Program-made: the position numbers and the translations under genes
The notes under the pieces: model-generated
The model's database searches: none
Seen by the model: the letters and a program-made list of their open reading frames with translations, nothing else
Told to the model about the DNA's origin: nothing
Source: Streptococcus oralis
GTDB lineage: Bacteria > Bacillota > Bacilli > Lactobacillales > Streptococcaceae
Direction of reading: 5' to 3'
DNA length: 64,000 bases
Assembly (NCBI RefSeq): GCF_016028255.1
Contig: NZ_CP065707.1
Span: forward strand, 62,001-126,000
Part shown: piece by piece, positions 9,501 to 16,480 of the stretch
Layout of the letters: each line of letters opens with the position of its first letter
How positions within the stretch are numbered: position 1 is the stretch's first letter

Positions 9501-9896
9501 AAAGAGCAAGTTCTATCAGAAGGAAAAGACGGTCTCTTAGTCGAGTATGTTGAAGTGGACGGTGACAATCGCAAGGTTCTCCAAACAGAAGCAACTCCAG
9601 CTCAAGATCGAGTGATTGAGGTAGGTAGCAAACAAAGCTCAGTTGGAACAGAGGCACCACCAGTTGTGACTCTTCCTGAGTATGTTCTACCAAGAGAGAC
9701 TGAAAAAACTGCTCCAGCCGTAACAGACAATTCACCATCAAAAGATGAAAAAGCTCCTGTTACAGCTACAATCAAAGAAGATAAGGAAAGAGAACTCCCT
9801 GCAACCGGGGAACAAGAAACGAATGCCTTCCTCTTCTTGGCAGCCATTACTTCTATCTTGTCTCTCCTCATCTTCCAAAAGAATTTTAAAGACTAA
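3543..9896 (+). CDS. LPXTG surface protein: trypsin-like protease fused to GH29 alpha-L-fucosidase
   Basis: A 2117-residue cell-wall protein. An FSIRK-type signal peptide (residues 11-37, cut after RA) precedes an acidic stretch. A V8/trypsin-like serine protease domain follows (about 143-400) with the triad His198 (TVAHNF), Asp258 (QNDLAAV) and Ser349 (SGLSGGG). Next come one choline-binding-like repeat (KGWYQGDNGKRYYF) and mucin-binding-like beta domains. The GH29 alpha-L-fucosidase runs from about 641 to 950 (FIHYGMNTYTNSEWG; likely nucleophile Asp805 in EVWMDGA). An F5/8C lectin-like domain (about 956-1086), paired beta-sandwich modules and a Calx-beta-like segment (about 1219-1320) lead to a long proline-rich stalk (about 1567-1946), LPATG at 2085-2089, a hydrophobic helix and a charged tail. 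It is probably anchored by sortase A and acts on fucosylated host glycoproteins. The protease substrate is unknown. Confidence 0.9.
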   Translation: MNRYLFEKGQTFSIRKLTVGVASVIVGLAFFASGTVRADETSPATTSNLDQQMKQVADIEETKAEPVKEEGRVEAEKQETPTADTSSADLLPEDIQDRAYPDTPIKELDTKTIVDQKASPKVETESILKDKEEAPKETENGNRAIINGGQDLKHINYEGQPATAATMVYSIYNGGTQRYIVSGSGIFVSPNVFLTVAHNFLDKEGHVRGGDSARFYYNLGSNAPVKNSQPNSGNTTLFQEKDIHFWNKEEFSKGYQNDLAAVVSPVPIQIASPNKAATFVPLAEHKTYKAGDPVSTIGYPTDSSSKELKQPIVAGQLYKADGKVKSVDPYDDKGATGITYQTTSVSGLSGGGIINGDGKVIGVHQHGTVDNGVPEKDRFGGGLVLSPEQLKWVKDIIDKYGVKGWYQGDNGKRYYFTPEGEMLRNKTAVIGENQYSFDESGVATLVKGIDYGRVVIQHVDEAGNPVKENDTFLDKTEVGTGFDYDFKKAITPTEFYKQNLEKYQIVSIDGVEIQKQLKDEWNHNVVSKTAPGTRVIKVVYKVNKGTFKVYYRQKGTATELAEATVDNNDGQEYDVSFVNTFHAKDIAGYRPVKTSLEARIQQKGVNEVVFEYEPVADTANPTTPTPPVSHPEDKETEIGNHGPLPSKAQLDYHKEELAAFIHYGMNTYTNSEWGNGKEDPRHFNPTNLDTDQWIRTLKETGFKRTIMVVKHHDGFVAYPSKYTNHTVAASPWKDGKGDLLEEVSKSASKYDMNMGVYLSPWDANHPKYHVATEKEYNQYYLNQLKEILGNPKYGNKGKFIEVWMDGARGSGAQKVTYTFDEWFKYIKEAEGDIAIFSAQPTSVRWIGNERGIAGDPVWHKVKRANITDDVKNEYLNHGDPDGDMYSVGEADVSIRSGWFYHDNQQPKSLKELMDIYFKSVGRGTPLLLNIPPNKEGKFADADVARLKEFKATLDQMYATDFAKGATVTASSTRQNHLYKESHLTDGKDDTSWALSNDATTGSFTVDLGQKRRFDVVELKEDIAKGQRISGFKIEVEINGRWVTYGEGSTVGYRRLVQGKPVEAQKIRVTITGAQATPILTNFSVYKTPSSIEKTDGYPLGLEYHSNTTADTAGTTWYNESEGVRGTSMWTNQKDAKVSYTFTGTKAYVVSTVDPGHGEMSVYVDGQKVADVQTKNASRKRSQKVFETGDLAPGQHTITLVNKTGEPIATEGIYTLNNDSKGMFELESTNYEVEKGKPVTVKIKRVGGSKGAATVRFITEPGTGVHGKVYQDTTQDVTFKDGETEKTVTIPTIDFTEQADSVFDFKAKLTSVTDGALLGFATDATIQVMKAELLIKGQTSYDDQASQLDYSPGWHHETNSADKYQKTESWASFGRLTDEQKKKTTVTAYFYGTGLDIKGYVDPNHGIYKVFLDGKEVPYQDGMGNASTIDGKKYFSGRAAQRQGNQTLVSLKGLDENLHAVTLQLDPDRNDLSQNIGIQVDQFITRGEGSELYSKADIIQSISKWKDDLSNFDPAGLKNTATARQAFQANLEKLRNQLSADAVDVQDVMLTVSALQDILSKDENYQRGQEEPSPEQPEQPEEPEKPDQPEQPTEPKQPEIEYDKAMDSLTKAIEKKVAELGSNKEAKKKLLEIADQAIAAIQEAKTQEAVNQALETALEQINKLEAAQPEKPAEPEKPVQPEKPTQPETPAQPEQPAEPEKPAQPENPTQPEKPAQPEKPAQPEKPAQPEKPAQPEKPTQPETPAQPEKPAEPEKPAQPENPAQPENPAQPEKPAQPENPTQPEKPAQPETPAQPEKPAEPEKPVQPETPVQPEKPAEPEKPVQPEKPAEPEKPAEPAEPEKPTQPEKPAQPEKPAQPEKPAVPEKPAVPEKPAVPENPAHPENPAHPENPAHPEKPAVPEKPAEPEKPAEPEKPAVPEKPAQPEKPAQPEKPAQPEKPAVPEKPITSSSPEEGLKDLVFTLPSLEIVNKTVPFKTIRREHPQLDKGKEQVLSEGKDGLLVEYVEVDGDNRKVLQTEATPAQDRVIEVGSKQSSVGTEAPPVVTLPEYVLPRETEKTAPAVTDNSPSKDEKAPVTATIKEDKERELPATGEQETNAFLFLAAITSILSLLIFQKNFKD
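8540..9372 (+). repeat. Proline-rich P-E-K-P-A-x tandem repeat (wall-spanning stalk)
   Basis: About 45 imperfect 18-base units encode six-residue blocks of the type PEKPAQ, PEKPAE, PEKPAV, PENPAH and PETPAQ. Runs of near-identical adjacent units (for example the three PENPAHPE blocks around 9170-9220) point to recent slippage or unequal exchange. The stretch should form an extended rod across peptidoglycan, so its length probably varies between strains. Confidence 0.92.
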
Positions 9897-9942
9897 TAAC
9901 AATCTTTGGTTGATTCTTTCCCATTATTTCAGTTCCCCCGTT

Positions 9943-10005
9943 GAGAAGACCATTTGGTCTTCTCATAACATAGACAAACGTCATTTTTGGCGTTTGTCTT
10001 TTTAT
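9943..10005 (+). terminator. Double intrinsic terminator after the fucosidase gene
   Basis: Two hairpins follow the stop codon: GAGAAGACC/GGTCTTCTC (9943-9964), and AGACAAACG/CGTTTGTCT (9972-10000) with a trailing T-run. The second is a clear rho-independent terminator on the plus strand. Confidence 0.8.
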
Positions 10006-10047
10006 CTTTTCGAAAATATTTTCTTCATCACTAATCTCTCCAAAAAT

Positions 10048-10850
10048 CTAAATTAGAGAAAAATAAAAAAGGATATTCGCTATCCACTTCATCAATTTTT
10101 TGATATTTAAACACGCCAAAGTAAGCCCAACCTTATCCTCCATTTTGGACTTCCCTTTCTCTCTAGTGTATCTTAATTTATGGTATTCCTTCGCAGTCCC
10201 AAAGATTCGCTCAATGGTTGCTTTGTGTTTTCTATAGAACTCTTTCATACCTCTTTGATGCCGAATCGCTTCACGACACTCAAGATCATCTTTCCCGACA
10301 TGCCTCGTTATTACATTTTGCTTGTTTTGACTTTTTGTACAAATAGATAATAAGGGACAGGCGACACATACTTTGGGATTACTCTTATACTTTCGATAAC
10401 CTTCGCGGGTCGTAGTTCGATAGGTTCAATTAAACCAGCGCATAAAGCTTGGTTGAGAAGCCGTGAGAAAACCTCAGAAATTAGTTTTTTATCACGAAAG
10501 CAACGGCCGTCATTCTTTCCGTATGTGATAAAATGAGGAACCTTATCATCCAAAGTAAAATCAAGAAACCAACGATAAGCTAGATTCACTTCCATCTCTT
10601 TAATGATTGGGCGCATGAAACGGATACTACAAAAACATTGAATCAAAGGAATTTTAACTAACAGGATAGAATTGAGATTAGGACGACCAGTAGTTGGACG
10701 ATAGGTATCTTCTACCAAGTCATAGATAAAATCAAAATTAATCATTAAATCTACTTGGCGAAGGAAGCAATCTTTTAGAACCAATTGGTCTGTTGTATAG
10801 AAACCATATTGTCGGCAATTATAATCTGGTTTTTCTTTGCGAAACCTCAC
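10048..10850 (-). pseudogene. Decayed IS1182-family transposase
   Basis: The 5' part (10311-10850) encodes an N-terminal transposase segment with the IS1182 landmarks YRPTTGRPNLN, MEVNLAYRWFL and KVPHFITYGKN. The 3' part (10048-10248) encodes the C-terminal end, IERIFGTAKEYHKLRYTREKGKSKM. The central catalytic region is missing, and the pieces are separated by a stop and a frame change near 10250-10310, so the gene is dead. No intact terminal inverted repeats were identified. It marks the left side of the AT-rich variable locus that follows and suggests past insertion activity there. Confidence 0.85.
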
Positions 10851-10860
10851 AATTCTTCTT

Positions 10861-11036
10861 ATCTCTATTTATATGACAATCTGGGGCACTATTTGGGAAA
10901 CGTTTTACTACCGATAGATGAAATGGCGCACATTCAGTTATAGAAGAAAAATTACTATGAGGCTGTTCAAAGAGGCTTTGAGGGTATTAAAAAATAAGAA
11001 AACTACAATCGCAAACATACTGAAGATAGGAAACTA
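10861..11036. other. Gene-free stretch left of the invertible locus
   Basis: AT-rich intergenic DNA between the transposase remnant and the glycosyltransferase promoter. I see no open frame, RNA or strong hairpin in it. It probably contains further insertion-sequence debris. Confidence 0.5.
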
Positions 11037-11045
11037 TGGTATACT
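11037..11045 (+). promoter_or_regulatory. Extended -10 promoter outside the left inverted repeat
   Basis: TGGTATACT matches the extended -10 form TGnTATAAT closely; no good -35 is seen. The hexamer (11040-11045) ends at the first base of the left inverted repeat, so the promoter core lies outside the putative invertible segment. It would drive whichever gene is turned toward it, at present the glycosyltransferase. Confidence 0.55.
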
Positions 11046-11074
11046 AGTGATAATAAATAGTTATCATTAGGAGA
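11045..11074 (+). repeat. Left 30-bp inverted repeat, putative recombinase site
   Basis: These 30 bases are identical to the reverse complement of 15305-15334. Inside is a dyad with arms CTAGTGATAA and TTATCATTAG (9 of 10 positions symmetric) around a 7-base asymmetric core, TAAATAG. That is the architecture of a tyrosine-recombinase crossover site. The repeat also contains the AGGAGA ribosome-binding site of the glycosyltransferase gene. Confidence 0.8.
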
Positions 11075-11079
11075 AAGTT

Positions 11080-12042
11080 ATGGATATTACAATTATTATT
11101 CCAATGAAAGATACCGAAGATCAAATAATGAAATGTTTAGATTCTATCAAAATCAATACGCTTTCTAGGGATAGGTATGAAGTCATCATTATTGACGATG
11201 CATCAAAGCAACCTTCAGAATTTTTATCAGAAAAATATGATATTCATTATTTTTATTCTAAGAAAAGTTTAGGAGCAGGGGGAGCCCGAAATTTAGGAAT
11301 AAGGATGGCTCGTGGGAAATACATATGCTTTATAGATAGTGATGACTGGATTTCCTACGATTATTTAGAAAAAGGTCTAACGTATATGGAGCAATGTGCA
11401 TCTGAAATTGGAATGTTTACTTTAAAACGTGAATACGACGACATAAAGGATATAATCTACAAGTGTAAGTATAATACTTTGCTACAATTAGGGCCTGAAG
11501 AGAGTATAAAGGTAATGGCAAAAGAGTATAACTTTGATGTAAACATAGTTCCATCAACAACTAATAAAATCTACCTACGTCAATTTTTAATTGACAATAA
11601 TATATTTTTTCCTGAGAATCGTAAATTTGAAGATTTACTATTCAGTATTAAGACGATGCTTGTAGCCTCTAAATTAATTTGTATTCCTGATGCAACTTAC
11701 TTTCATTATCGGCGTAAGGGGTCAATTGTCCAATCTTTTGAACACAAAAATAGCGAAGATATGTTATTCATTTTGAAAGAAATTAAAGTGTATTTAGAAA
11801 ACAATAATTGTTTTGAAATTTATAAGAAAAGCTTCTATCTTTTTTGTGAACATTTTATGAACTTAATCATTAGACAAATTAATGAATTTTGTAGTGATGA
11901 AAATATTAAAAAAGCTGAAATGACTTTTATTGTTAAAAATTTATTACAGCAAATTAACTTAGATGAGTATCTTGCCTCTATTTCAGCAGAAAAACTTAGA
12001 ATGCATATTCAACCTTACATCATTGATACAAATATACTATAA
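11080..12042 (+). CDS. Family 2 glycosyltransferase
   Basis: A 320-residue GT-A fold glycosyltransferase. The N-terminal nucleotide-sugar domain shows the start motif ITIIIPMKDTED, an acidic pair at 39-40 (IIIDDAS), the GAGGARNLG loop (about 65-73) and a DxD-type metal site in FIDSDDW (84-90). The C-terminal half is helical with no transmembrane segment, so the enzyme is soluble or peripherally bound and probably adds a sugar to a cell-surface polysaccharide or protein (family knowledge). Base composition is much more AT-rich than the core genes, suggesting transfer. The ATG lies six bases after AGGAGA, which is within the left inverted repeat. It converges with the nuclease-NTPase gene, with 208 AT-rich bases and no obvious terminator between. 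Acceptor and donor sugars cannot be told. Confidence 0.88.
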   Translation: MDITIIIPMKDTEDQIMKCLDSIKINTLSRDRYEVIIIDDASKQPSEFLSEKYDIHYFYSKKSLGAGGARNLGIRMARGKYICFIDSDDWISYDYLEKGLTYMEQCASEIGMFTLKREYDDIKDIIYKCKYNTLLQLGPEESIKVMAKEYNFDVNIVPSTTNKIYLRQFLIDNNIFFPENRKFEDLLFSIKTMLVASKLICIPDATYFHYRRKGSIVQSFEHKNSEDMLFILKEIKVYLENNNCFEIYKKSFYLFCEHFMNLIIRQINEFCSDENIKKAEMTFIVKNLLQQINLDEYLASISAEKLRMHIQPYIIDTNIL

Positions 12043-12250
12043 ACATAAATTGTTCTACATGTTCTATTAAATTAATCCTAATATCAGGAAAGTATTTTGT
12101 AAATATATTGTAATTTTTGTATTTAAAAATTGAAATGATAAAATCTGTTTATTTAGGTATATTAAAAATTATCAATGACTACGCTAGAATAGGTATACGG
12201 AGTATTCGAACGTAATCACTTTACTTTACTGTATTAATAATTAGACTCCC

Positions 12251-15200
12251 TTACCATATTGAACGAGGATCAAAATAAAACGTATTATCTTTCAGCTCAC
12301 CTCCTAAATAAAATTCAACATGAGCTGGTGAACAACTTAATTTAAGATTGTGTAAATTAATATTTTTATAATGATTAGGAAGAGGGGAACTATCAATTAA
12401 TCTCAATTTGTTTTCAATTTCTAGATATTGATTATTTGGGACTAATTCTAAATAATTAAATATGTTAGCAAAAAATAGTTTTTGACGAGCTCTGTAGGGA
12501 CGTTTCCCCGAATCGTAGACTTCTTTGATTAAGTTCTTAAGAGTTGTTTGATCATCTAAAATGATAGCTCCGGCTACCAATCCAAGAATATACTTTTTAT
12601 AGTCGTTAAGGTAGTCCTTTTTTAAGATACTAACTTTCTGTAGGATAATTAAGAACTGTTCTTGCTTAGGATTCTCTAAAAATTTTATAAATAATTTCTC
12701 TATTTCTAAAAAATAATTATATTTATCAATTGAAATAGGTTCAATTTTAAATAAAATTTCTTTGGCAAGTGTTATATTACTTGAATAAAAGATTCTCGCA
12801 AGGCGTTGGGTATAAATTTTTCCATATTCATCTATTTTTGAATAGTTCATAAATTCTTCTAAGAGCTTACAATCTAGTAATAAAGTGTTCTCTGTTTTAA
12901 TCAGAGCCTCCAAAAATTTTTGGTTAGATTTAATTGTCTGAACTTGATCATGATTTACATTACGATAGGATAGCAAATTATGGAACTTCTTGCTATGTTT
13001 TCGAAATTGTTCTAAGCGATAGTTTTCATAATCACTATTGATTATTTCATAGACTACATTTAATATAATATTTAAAAAAATTTCAGATTCACTATTATAG
13101 TTTAATTTTTCATCAAGTATATTGAAAAGTTTTAAAAATTCTGCATATCCACTACTATCTTGTCCAACATTTGCATTAGCCATTGCAAAAAAATAGTGCA
13201 GTAAATAATAATCATTTTGAAATCTATAGAACAACCTCAAGTAGTTGTCTCCTCCTTTAAATTTGCGAAGGAGATAGTAAATTGAATGGTATTCTTGATG
13301 AGAAAAATATTGTTGAAGCGTAGCAATTGCTTTTTGACTTTTTTCTCTATTCTTATCTATAAATAAGGAGACAAATATTTCCTGGAGAGGATGATTGAAA
13401 TTTATATTTTCAGAGATAAATAATTCATTCCCATTGTCTATAATCCAGTTCAAGAACTCCTCTAATAAATTAGAAGAGAATGGCACTAGTTGTTGGTTGA
13501 TGTCAAAACCTAGAAAATTTTTTTCCAATAAAGATATTGTTGCTTCGCTATATATTTGAATATCATTTGGTGGGAGACTATAGTTCAAGAAAACAGACTT
13601 TACTACTTCAAGTTCCTCTTTGCTTAAATCTTCAAAACTTTTAATATTCTCGTTGCTACTGAAATGAATTAATAGTTTAGCGGGTTCGAGTTTTAAGATA
13701 GGAAAAGTATTTAAGTCCTGTAATTGTTTTATATTCTTAATGGATTCTTTTAATGGTTCATAGATTGGGTTTATCCCGTCCAGGGATAATACTTCTGATA
13801 TGTGAATGACATCTTTTGGAAAAGTTAATGGATTTGTTGAAGTAACGACAAAGAAAATATTGTAATCTTCATTATAGCAAGCTTGAATTATATGTTCAAA
13901 AAATTCTTTGTATTCGTTTGATAAAAATTGAAAGTTTTCTACAATAACTAATTTAAAGAATTGAGTTTCCTTAAATTGCTGAAAAAAGTCCGTTAGAATG
14001 TCTAATTGAAAATATCTAAAAAGTGCTTCGTAATTTTTAGCTTGATACTGTTGTATAAATGATTTTAAGGAACTACTGAGAGGAGTTGGATAATCTTCTT
14101 TGATGACCAGATCGTGTAGCAACGGAAACAAAATAAAATGCACTAGCTGAACTAAATTTTCCAAATTGTAGACATCATCCGATGAAAATGATATAAATAT
14201 TTTGGGGAATTGCTGAATAGTAGGTGATGAAAAATAATTTTTGACTAGATAGCTTTTTCCATATTTATAGGGAGAAATAATTGAAAAAATCTGAGTAGTT
14301 TTAGTATGATTCCTAGTTGTTTTACAATACTCTTCCAATTTCTGTCTGACATTCTCTTGTGATTTTATATAAATAGGTTTCATAACAGTATTTTTTATTA
14401 AAGTAAAATGCTTAGGACTAAGAATTGAAATTTTGGTATTATTAGATTTCTTACATAAATCGAAAAAATGATAGATAGAATAACTGTCTTGATTTTTTTC
14501 GTAAATAAAAGAATTATTCTGGCTACCATTGGGTGAAGCATCATACCTATCGTCAGGAACTATTTGAAATTCTATTTGAATATGATTTTCACCAGCATTT
14601 ACTGGAATCTCCTTAAGAGAAGATGTATTAACAATTCTCCAGGGATATTTTCCTATATTGTTAGGTAAAATTTCTATTATGTCATCATTGTAAGAAAAAA
14701 ATGAAAAGGACAATCGATAGCCTGTATTGTACGACAGGTAATCTACTGAAAAATTGGGGTTTCGAATGGCATAGGAATTTATCGTGGTCACTTCAACAAA
14801 TCTAGTTGAAGTAGTTTCAATTTCTGATATATCAATATCTTTTTCTGAGATATTGGAAGAAAAAAATTCTTTGATATATTTGGGATTTCGTTTTAACCAA
14901 CTTTCTAGATTTGTTTTAGTTATAAAATGTACAACCGCTTCGGGAGAAATTTCGGTAATTGCAGTTTTTATATTAATAATATTCTCAGTAGAAATATTCG
15001 AATTAGTAACAAAGAAATATTTTTTAACATTTTTTTGTAAGATAGAAGTGACAATAGTCGCATCAAGACGATACCGAGATAGTTTTTCTTTGTAGGTATA
15101 TTTTGCTTCCATCCACCATCTAATAAATTGGCCGTCTTCTATAAAAAAGATGACCTGCGCATCTCTATTTCCATCACGAGTTTCTTTTGTTGGGGACCAA

Positions 15201-15295
15201 TTTCTCTCACTGGGATAAGCTTTTTCAACATATTTTAATGCTAATACTTCAAATGTTTTATCATTTTTGGGTTTTAGATATTGCCAAATATTCAA
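12251..15295 (-). CDS. PD-(D/E)xK nuclease fused to a STAND-like NTPase (candidate defence protein)
   Basis: A 1014-residue protein. Residues 1-140 look like an Mrr-type restriction-endonuclease domain: GNRDAQV with Asp45, then WWMEAKYT with Glu63 and Lys65 forming the D-x(17)-E-x-K core. A beta-rich linker leads to an ATPase core with a P-loop-like SPYKYGKSYL (341-350, the first Gly replaced by Ser), a Walker-B-like LVIVENFQF (449-457) and a sensor-like FFVVTST (481-487). The C-terminal half is helical, resembling the repeat sensors of STAND proteins. Nuclease plus STAND NTPase plus repeat sensor is the plan of antiviral Avs-type proteins, so an abortive-infection nuclease is a reasonable inference, not a demonstrated role. 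The start is a TTG nine bases after AGGAGA inside the right inverted repeat. Composition is strongly AT-rich. Confidence 0.7.
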   Translation of the reverse strand: MNIWQYLKPKNDKTFEVLALKYVEKAYPSERNWSPTKETRDGNRDAQVIFFIEDGQFIRWWMEAKYTYKEKLSRYRLDATIVTSILQKNVKKYFFVTNSNISTENIINIKTAITEISPEAVVHFITKTNLESWLKRNPKYIKEFFSSNISEKDIDISEIETTSTRFVEVTTINSYAIRNPNFSVDYLSYNTGYRLSFSFFSYNDDIIEILPNNIGKYPWRIVNTSSLKEIPVNAGENHIQIEFQIVPDDRYDASPNGSQNNSFIYEKNQDSYSIYHFFDLCKKSNNTKISILSPKHFTLIKNTVMKPIYIKSQENVRQKLEEYCKTTRNHTKTTQIFSIISPYKYGKSYLVKNYFSSPTIQQFPKIFISFSSDDVYNLENLVQLVHFILFPLLHDLVIKEDYPTPLSSSLKSFIQQYQAKNYEALFRYFQLDILTDFFQQFKETQFFKLVIVENFQFLSNEYKEFFEHIIQACYNEDYNIFFVVTSTNPLTFPKDVIHISEVLSLDGINPIYEPLKESIKNIKQLQDLNTFPILKLEPAKLLIHFSSNENIKSFEDLSKEELEVVKSVFLNYSLPPNDIQIYSEATISLLEKNFLGFDINQQLVPFSSNLLEEFLNWIIDNGNELFISENINFNHPLQEIFVSLFIDKNREKSQKAIATLQQYFSHQEYHSIYYLLRKFKGGDNYLRLFYRFQNDYYLLHYFFAMANANVGQDSSGYAEFLKLFNILDEKLNYNSESEIFLNIILNVVYEIINSDYENYRLEQFRKHSKKFHNLLSYRNVNHDQVQTIKSNQKFLEALIKTENTLLLDCKLLEEFMNYSKIDEYGKIYTQRLARIFYSSNITLAKEILFKIEPISIDKYNYFLEIEKLFIKFLENPKQEQFLIILQKVSILKKDYLNDYKKYILGLVAGAIILDDQTTLKNLIKEVYDSGKRPYRARQKLFFANIFNYLELVPNNQYLEIENKLRLIDSSPLPNHYKNINLHNLKLSCSPAHVEFYLGGELKDNTFYFDPRSIW

Positions 15296-15304
15296 TTTTA
15301 TAAA

Positions 15305-15334
15305 TCTCCTAATGATAACTATTTATTATCACTA
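15305..15334 (-). repeat. Right 30-bp inverted repeat, putative recombinase site
   Basis: Exact reverse complement of 11045-11074, with the same TGATAA/TTATCA dyad and 7-base core. It supplies the ribosome-binding site of the nuclease-NTPase gene and ends 55 bases before the recombinase ATG. With the left copy it bounds a 4.29-kb segment holding both convergent genes. Confidence 0.8.
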
Positions 15335-15361
15335 TACAAAGCATCAAAATAAGTTTATAAT
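15333..15361 (+). promoter_or_regulatory. Promoter of the tyrosine recombinase gene
   Basis: TATACA (15333-15338), a 17-base spacer and TATAAT (15356-15361) lie upstream of the recombinase start. The -35 touches the edge of the right inverted repeat, so recombinase bound there could limit its own transcription. Inversion would not separate promoter and gene. Confidence 0.55.
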
Positions 15362-15389
15362 AGCATGATTATTGATAAAGGAGTTATTC

Positions 15390-16289
15390 ATGGATTATAA
15401 ACTTATTTCTACTTTTTTAGACTACTGCAAAACTCATAAACGCTTGAGTTTACATACGATTCGAGCTTATAAAAATGATCTTTTGCAGTTTTACAATTCA
15501 AATTACACCAGTGTGGAAACATATGTTGAACATTTGACGAAATCCAATATTAAATCTAGTACATTACGTCGTAAAATTGCTAGTTTGAAAGTGTTTTACA
15601 GCTATTTAAAGTATCATAATTTAATTGATGAGAATCCTTTTAATCAATTACGTTTTCAATTTAGAACGGAAAAAATATTACCTAAAACGATTCCCTATGA
15701 TATTTTAAAAAGTATTTTTTCACATCTAGAACAGAAAGTTACCTATTCAAAAACTAAATATCAAAAACAAAAAACTGAAAGAAATTTGCTAATCATTTCT
15801 CTATTGCTTTCAACTGGTATCAGGATTTCCGAACTTTGTCATATTCATCTCAAAAATATTAATCTTTCAAATAGGACTCTTCATATTATGGGAAAAGGCA
15901 AAAAAGAACGTATCCTATTTCTAGGAGATCAAATAACATTTAGCTTACTAGAAACATATATAAATAACTACTGCTTTCAACCCAGTGACTACCTATTCCC
16001 TGGAAAATATTCTCTCAAACCATTGTCCGAGCAAAGTATACGTTTAATTCTAAATAATCTTGTTGAACAACACAACTTAACTACACCTATTACCCCCCAT
16101 ATGTTTAGACATAGTTTCGCAACAATGCTTCTAGATAGTGATGTTGATATCCGATACATTCAACAAATTCTTGGACATAGTTCTATCTCAGTCACACAAA
16201 TCTATACTCATGTATCCCAATCAAAGCAAAAAGAAATTCTAACTCTGTGTAATCCCATCGCTTTGATTCATTCACAGTCCAAAAAATAG
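15390..16289 (+). CDS. Tyrosine recombinase (XerC/integrase type), probable inversion enzyme
   Basis: A 299-residue site-specific recombinase. An N-terminal SAM-like DNA-binding domain (LHTIRAYKNDLLQF) precedes the catalytic domain with Arg145 (TGIRISEL), a beta-hairpin Lys (MGKGKKER, 167-174), His237 and Arg240 (PHMFRHSF), His263 (LGHSSISVTQ) and nucleophile Tyr272 (IYTHV). All six catalytic positions are present. I prefer the ATG at 15390, six bases after AAAGGAG, over a TTG at 15372. It differs from the chromosome-dimer XerS system: the sites beside it have shorter arms and no dif-like sequence. Its place 55 bases from one of two identical inverted dyad sites argues that it inverts the 4.3-kb segment. 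A decaying mobile-element integrase is the main alternative. Confidence 0.88.
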   Translation: MDYKLISTFLDYCKTHKRLSLHTIRAYKNDLLQFYNSNYTSVETYVEHLTKSNIKSSTLRRKIASLKVFYSYLKYHNLIDENPFNQLRFQFRTEKILPKTIPYDILKSIFSHLEQKVTYSKTKYQKQKTERNLLIISLLLSTGIRISELCHIHLKNINLSNRTLHIMGKGKKERILFLGDQITFSLLETYINNYCFQPSDYLFPGKYSLKPLSEQSIRLILNNLVEQHNLTTPITPHMFRHSFATMLLDSDVDIRYIQQILGHSSISVTQIYTHVSQSKQKEILTLCNPIALIHSQSKK

Positions 16290-16319
16290 GGCTACCTTCA
16301 TGGAGGTAACCCTATTTTA
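16283..16319 (+). terminator. Intrinsic terminator of the recombinase gene
   Basis: A stem AAATAGGG-c-TACC pairing with GGTA-a-CCCTATTT around an 8-base loop, followed by TTT. It overlaps the stop codon of the recombinase gene and is symmetric enough to act in both directions. Confidence 0.8.
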
Positions 16320-16480
16320 GTGTCATCTTTTTAAAGATCTTCTCTAGTAATTAAATTTTAACGAAGATAACGATAATATTACGCGCACTAATCATGACTT
16401 ATTTATACTTTAATCTCCATTATTGTATCTCATACAAATACCCTTAATTTATCTTACTTCCTTTTCGACTTGTATGACTA
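16320..16480. other. Gene-free AT-rich stretch
   Basis: No open frame, RNA or repeat could be recognised between the recombinase terminator and the Rhs remnant. It is the boundary between the invertible locus and the toxin island. Confidence 0.5.

Noticed and set aside
15390..16289. Recombinase as the chromosome-dimer XerS
   Set aside because: Its neighbouring sites lack the streptococcal dif sequence, and the gene sits in an AT-rich accessory locus next to inverted repeats.
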